From positions 1 through 42,177 of the forward strand of contig JAOBWO010000102.1 in the NCBI GenBank assembly GCA_025463415.1: a DNA stretch of 42,177 bases, read 5' to 3'. The stretch comes from Acidimicrobiales bacterium (GTDB taxonomy: Bacteria > Actinomycetota > Acidimicrobiia > Acidimicrobiales > Ilumatobacteraceae). The notes below the pieces were generated by a model. That model made no database searches and was not told the origin of the DNA. It worked only from the letters and a program-made list of their open reading frames with translations. Positions 39,277-42,177 of this stretch are shown here, in pieces (positions within the stretch are counted from its first letter, which is position 1; every line of letters starts with the position of its first letter). The translations under genes were made by a program, and so were the position numbers.

Positions 39277-39607
39277 CGCCGGCCTGTCGGCCTACCTCTT
39301 GCCGATCGGCCTCCGGCCGGAACCATGCACCGAACCGGGGGCGATGCTGCCGGCGGGTTGCGGCTGCGGCGGCCACTGTCGCCGGCTCGCTCGCTACTGG
39401 AGGGTTTCCGCCGCACCCGCGCGCGTCACAGATCCTCCGGTGCACAGAGGCGCACGCGAGCGGAGGCTTTGTGACGCGACCGGCCGCGACGCAAGGCCTC
39501 CAGTGGGCACGAACGCCGCCGATGAGGCTGGCCGCCGCAGCCTTCAAACATCCGCAACATCGCCCCCTTCTTTGCGGGTTTCCATGGGGGGTTCGAGGGT
39601 GGAGGCC
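39277..39607. other. 331-bp non-coding gap
   Basis: Only long stretch without a gene in the window, between the zinc-ribbon gene and the small protein gene, which converge. No conserved ORF, tRNA or known RNA is seen. It is GC-rich throughout and contains the 111-bp imperfect palindrome at 39395-39505. No obvious terminator T-tract follows either gene. Confidence 0.7.
39395..39505. repeat. 111-bp imperfect palindrome / large stem-loop
   Basis: Inner arms 39422-39438 and 39462-39478 pair over 17 positions (15 Watson-Crick, one G-T, one mismatch), with a 23-nt loop that has its own 4-bp stem (GTGC/GCAC). Outer arms 39395-39403 (TACTGGAGG) and 39497-39505 (CCTCCAGTG) pair over 9 positions, one of them G-T. 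The unpaired spacers between inner and outer arms are both exactly 18 nt, so the layout is symmetric. It may be a structured RNA, a bidirectional terminator or the remnant of a small mobile element. Confidence 0.7.
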
Positions 39608-39904
39608 TCAGTCGTTCGAGATCTGGTCCGGGATGGCGAGGAGGTCGGCGCTCATCGCGAGCGCGCTGGCCAGCCCGGCCGCGCGTTCGATGACGGTGGC
39701 GATGTAGTGGCCGGCGACGGTGCTCTTGTTCATCAGCGGCGGATCACCGAGCGAGCGCAGCAGCACCGCTGGATCCTGGGCGGCGACGATCAGCTCGACC
39801 TCGGGCAGCTGCGGAACGGGGCGCCAGAGATCGGTCGGCTTCGGCAGCGCCTTCGGCGCCGGTCGACGGTTCTGCTGCTGGTTGTTGCGCCGAGGTTGGT
39901 TCAC
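39608..39904 (-). CDS. Small protein coupled to the SNF2 helicase gene
   Basis: 98 residues, no family recognised. The head NQPRRNNQQQNRRPAPK is basic and Gln/Asn-rich, followed by PKPTDLWRPVPQLPEVELIV and a helical C-terminus (AGHYIATVIERAAGLASALA, LLAIPDQ). GTG 39904 overlaps the helicase stop (GTGA), which fixes the start. As a small partner made with the helicase, it might bind nucleic acid or the enzyme through its basic head. In other actinobacteria, SNF2 proteins of this type often neighbour a SWIM zinc-finger gene; none is visible here. Confidence 0.7.
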   Translation of the reverse strand: MNQPRRNNQQQNRRPAPKALPKPTDLWRPVPQLPEVELIVAAQDPAVLLRSLGDPPLMNKSTVAGHYIATVIERAAGLASALAMSADLLAIPDQISND

Positions 39905-42177
39905 GACACGTCCTTCGCCGGCACGTTCTTCACGATGGGCTCCTCGTCGATCTCGTCGTCCGTGAGCAGATCCTCGGTGCGCAGGCCGAGCGCGACGCGC
40001 AGCTGCTGCGCGTCGAGGTCGGCCAGCGAACTGCTCTTCGGCAGGACCAGATCCGCGATGTGCCGTTTGCCGTTGACGACTTCCTCGACCCGCTCGTCGA
40101 CCGTGCCCGGGCAGACGAGACGGTGTGACACGACGGTCTTGGTCTGGCCGATCCGCCAGGCGCGGTCGCGGGCCTGATCCTCGACGGCGGGGTTCCACCA
40201 GCGGTCGTACAGCACGACGTGGCTGGCGGAGGTGAGGTTGAGGCCAGTGCCACCGGCCTTCAGCGACAGCACCAGTGCGCCCGGGCCCCTGCCGGCCTGG
40301 AACTCGGTGACGAGGTGGTCGCGTGCACCACGGGCGAGGCTGCCGTCGTAGCAATCGATCCGCTGGCCGAACCGTTCGCTGAGGTGCACGGCCAGACGGC
40401 GGCCCCACGATGCGAAGTGGGTGAAGATGAGGATCCGTTCGCCGGCCGAGAAGACCTGCTCGACGATCTCCTCGAGGCGGGCCAACTTGCCCGAGCGACC
40501 GGAGAGCGGCTGGCCATCATCGACGTACGCGGCGGGGTGGTTGCAGATCTGCTTGAGCGCGGTGATGGCGGCGAGGATCGCGCCCTGCTTCGGCTCGGCG
40601 CCGAGCTCCACGCCGGCGGCGTTGGCAACGAGACCGTCCAGCACGGCTTGGTACAGGCCGATCTGCTCCGGCGTCATCGAGCAGTGGTCGAGCTCGTCGA
40701 TCTTGTCCGGCAGTTCGGCTGCGACCTCGGGCTCCATCTTCGTGCGGCGGAAGACGAGGATGCCGTTGAGGGCACGCAGCGCGGCCTCGCCCTCACCCGA
40801 CATCTGCGCGATGAACGCTGGTCGGGTGCCGACGAGCCCTGGGTTGGTGAAGTCGAGGATGGCCCACAGGTCGCCGAGCCCGTTCTCGACCGGTGTGCCG
40901 GTGAGTGCGATCCGGCTGCGCGCGTCGAGCCGCCGCAGCTGCTGGGCCGATTCGCTCGTGGGGTTCTTGATCGCCTGCGCCTCGTCGAGCACGAGTCGGT
41001 GCCAGTGCTGCTTGGTGAGCTCATCGATGTCGCGCACGGCCGTGCCGTACGTGGTGATCACCACGTCGTGCCGGTTGATGGCTGCATCGAGCTGGGCCCC
41101 TTCAGCGCGTGACGCGCCGTGGTGGACGAGCACCTTGAGGCCCGGTGCGAAGCGGGCCGACTCACGGGCCCAGTTGCCGACGACAGCCGGCGGAGCCACG
41201 ACGAGCACCGGCCCGTTGCCAGGTGTGCGGGCGAGGTGGGCCAGCACCGTGGGGGTCTTGCCGAGGCCCATGTCCAGCGCGAGACATCCACCGAGCTCGG
41301 CAGCGTCGAGGAACCCGAGCCAGGCGAGGGCTTGAGCCTGGTAGCTGCGCAGCTCGCCGGCGAACCCGTCGGGACGCGTGACCGGCTCGGTCGACACTTC
41401 CTTCGCACGCTGGAACAGCTCGGTGGCCCAGCCGCTGCCCTCGATCGAGATGCCCCCGGCCAGCGGTGAGCCTTCGAGCCCGAGGCCCTGGCGGAGGATC
41501 TCCGCACCGGTCAGCTGCTTGGTGCCGGCCCGCTCGGCCAGCGCCGCGGCGGCTTCTTTGAGGTCGACGCGATCCAGCTCGACCCACTTGCCGTGCGAGC
41601 GGACGAGCGGTCGAGCCTCGGTGGCGAGCCTGGTGATCTCGGCGGCGGTCAGCTCGACATCGTCGAACAGCACCGACCAGCGCACGTTGGCCAACTGATG
41701 TGCGCCCACCACGGAGTCGCCACCGATGTCGGCGAAGAGCCGCAGCGAGGGCGTGGGCTTGCGGCGCGACAGCGCCGGCACGCGAACCTCGAACCCGGCC
41801 GCTTCGAGCTGCGCACCGGTGATGGTCATCAGCTCCCACGCCTCGGACTGGCTGAGCACGACTTGGCCGCGCCGCAGCTCTCCGGCTCGCCGCAGGATGG
41901 GGTACGCGCGCTCGAGACGGGCCAGCTCGTCGGCTAACTGCTTGGTGTCGCGACTGTCGCCGAGGGCGACCTCGATCGGCAGCGGCTTGCCCTTGGCCCC
42001 TGGCCCGAGCACGCTGAGATGCCACGCGTTGCCCGAGTCCGGGGGCTCGAGCTGCACGATCAGCTGCGGGCGCGAGAACGAGGTGACCGAACCCGACCAG
42101 CCACCCATCCGGCGGGCGAGATCGCTGGCCGGGACCGTCGGCGCGACGAAGGGAGAGCCGTTGAGGCGGGTGATGAA
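39901..42177 (-). CDS. SNF2-family helicase (partial)
   Basis: DNA-dependent ATPase of the Swi2/Snf2 group, open to the right edge; the first residues lie outside, and at least 758 residues are in the window. An N-terminal SNF2-associated region precedes the two RecA-like domains. Motifs in order: Walker A DMGLGKT, TTYGT, DEAQ (VLDEAQAIKNP), TGTPVENGLGDLW, then domain 2 with LIFTHFASWG, SLKAGGTGLNLT and RAWRIGQTKTV. All helicase motifs are intact. The C-terminal tail is acidic (TDDEIDEEP). Such bacterial proteins often act at stalled transcription or in DNA repair, or belong to defence loci; neighbours do not point to defence. Confidence 0.93.
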   Translation of the reverse strand, partial: FITRLNGSPFVAPTVPASDLARRMGGWSGSVTSFSRPQLIVQLEPPDSGNAWHLSVLGPGAKGKPLPIEVALGDSRDTKQLADELARLERAYPILRRAGELRRGQVVLSQSEAWELMTITGAQLEAAGFEVRVPALSRRKPTPSLRLFADIGGDSVVGAHQLANVRWSVLFDDVELTAAEITRLATEARPLVRSHGKWVELDRVDLKEAAAALAERAGTKQLTGAEILRQGLGLEGSPLAGGISIEGSGWATELFQRAKEVSTEPVTRPDGFAGELRSYQAQALAWLGFLDAAELGGCLALDMGLGKTPTVLAHLARTPGNGPVLVVAPPAVVGNWARESARFAPGLKVLVHHGASRAEGAQLDAAINRHDVVITTYGTAVRDIDELTKQHWHRLVLDEAQAIKNPTSESAQQLRRLDARSRIALTGTPVENGLGDLWAILDFTNPGLVGTRPAFIAQMSGEGEAALRALNGILVFRRTKMEPEVAAELPDKIDELDHCSMTPEQIGLYQAVLDGLVANAAGVELGAEPKQGAILAAITALKQICNHPAAYVDDGQPLSGRSGKLARLEEIVEQVFSAGERILIFTHFASWGRRLAVHLSERFGQRIDCYDGSLARGARDHLVTEFQAGRGPGALVLSLKAGGTGLNLTSASHVVLYDRWWNPAVEDQARDRAWRIGQTKTVVSHRLVCPGTVDERVEEVVNGKRHIADLVLPKSSSLADLDAQQLRVALGLRTEDLLTDDEIDEEPIVKNVPAKDVS

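Noticed and set aside
39901-42177. SNF2 helicase as part of an anti-phage defence island
   Set aside because: No nuclease, methyltransferase, DISARM or other defence gene lies nearby in the window, so there is no support for this role here.

Overview
The window reads as chromosomal core sequence of a high-GC actinobacterium. The gene set fits the class Acidimicrobiia (Ilumatobacter-like) best: urease in the actinobacterial order A-B-C-F-G-D without ureE, DUF2510 and SCO6745-type proteins, secreted proteins with PxRxxDTR repeats, an MprAB-like two-component pair, and many genes whose start codon lies 6-8 nt after a TANNNT -10 box, so that their mRNAs would be leaderless. This placement is inferred from gene content; no rRNA or tRNA is present. 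I see no phage, transposon, integron or CRISPR sequence.

Layout. 1-6037 (minus): one operon starting at ureA (urease ABC, accessory FGD), then an ABC transporter ATPase and permease of the nitrate/sulfonate/taurine class; the permease runs off the left edge. 6105-12453: a methyltransferase, an epoxide-hydrolase-like protein, a secreted L,D-transpeptidase coupled to a triple-repeat CAP-domain protein, a PlsC-type acyltransferase with a DUF1295 membrane enzyme, and a secreted DUF2680-like protein. 12726-17915: a membrane GGDEF-EAL protein coupled to a lipoprotein, then (minus) a histidine kinase and its response regulator. 18002-21474: pheA, then divergently larB-larC of nickel-pincer cofactor synthesis, joined by a four-copy 14-bp repeat that forms a chain of mini-ORFs, and a small membrane protein. 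21500-24844: cytochrome bd oxidase (cydAB, minus) divergent from a two-domain rhodanese. 24857-31285 (plus): an ABC exporter, a DUF2510 protein, a metallo-beta-lactamase/Rieske fusion overlapping an APH-type kinase, and an AlkB-like dioxygenase. 31293-36125 (minus): SCO6745 protein, GH2 beta-galactosidase and a lipoprotein L,D-transpeptidase. 36358-37874 (minus): glutamyl-Q-tRNA(Asp) synthetase coupled to a 2-oxoglutarate/iron oxygenase, divergent from a zinc-ribbon membrane protein (37909-39276). 39277-39607 is the only long gap and holds a 111-bp imperfect palindrome. 39608-42177 (minus): SNF2 helicase (partial) with a small coupled protein.

How the parts connect. Nickel is a recurring theme (urease, LarC, His-rich stretches in UreG and LarC). 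Tight ATGA, GTGA or TGATG overlaps mark many pairs as translationally coupled: permease/ATPase, ureBC, ureCF, L,D-transpeptidase/CAP protein, GGDEF-EAL/lipoprotein, cydAB, exporter permease/ATPase, beta-galactosidase/SCO6745, gluQ/oxygenase and SNF2/small protein. The least explained pieces are the larB-larC mini-ORF chain, the MBL-Rieske/kinase pair, the CAP-repeat protein and the palindrome at 39395-39505.
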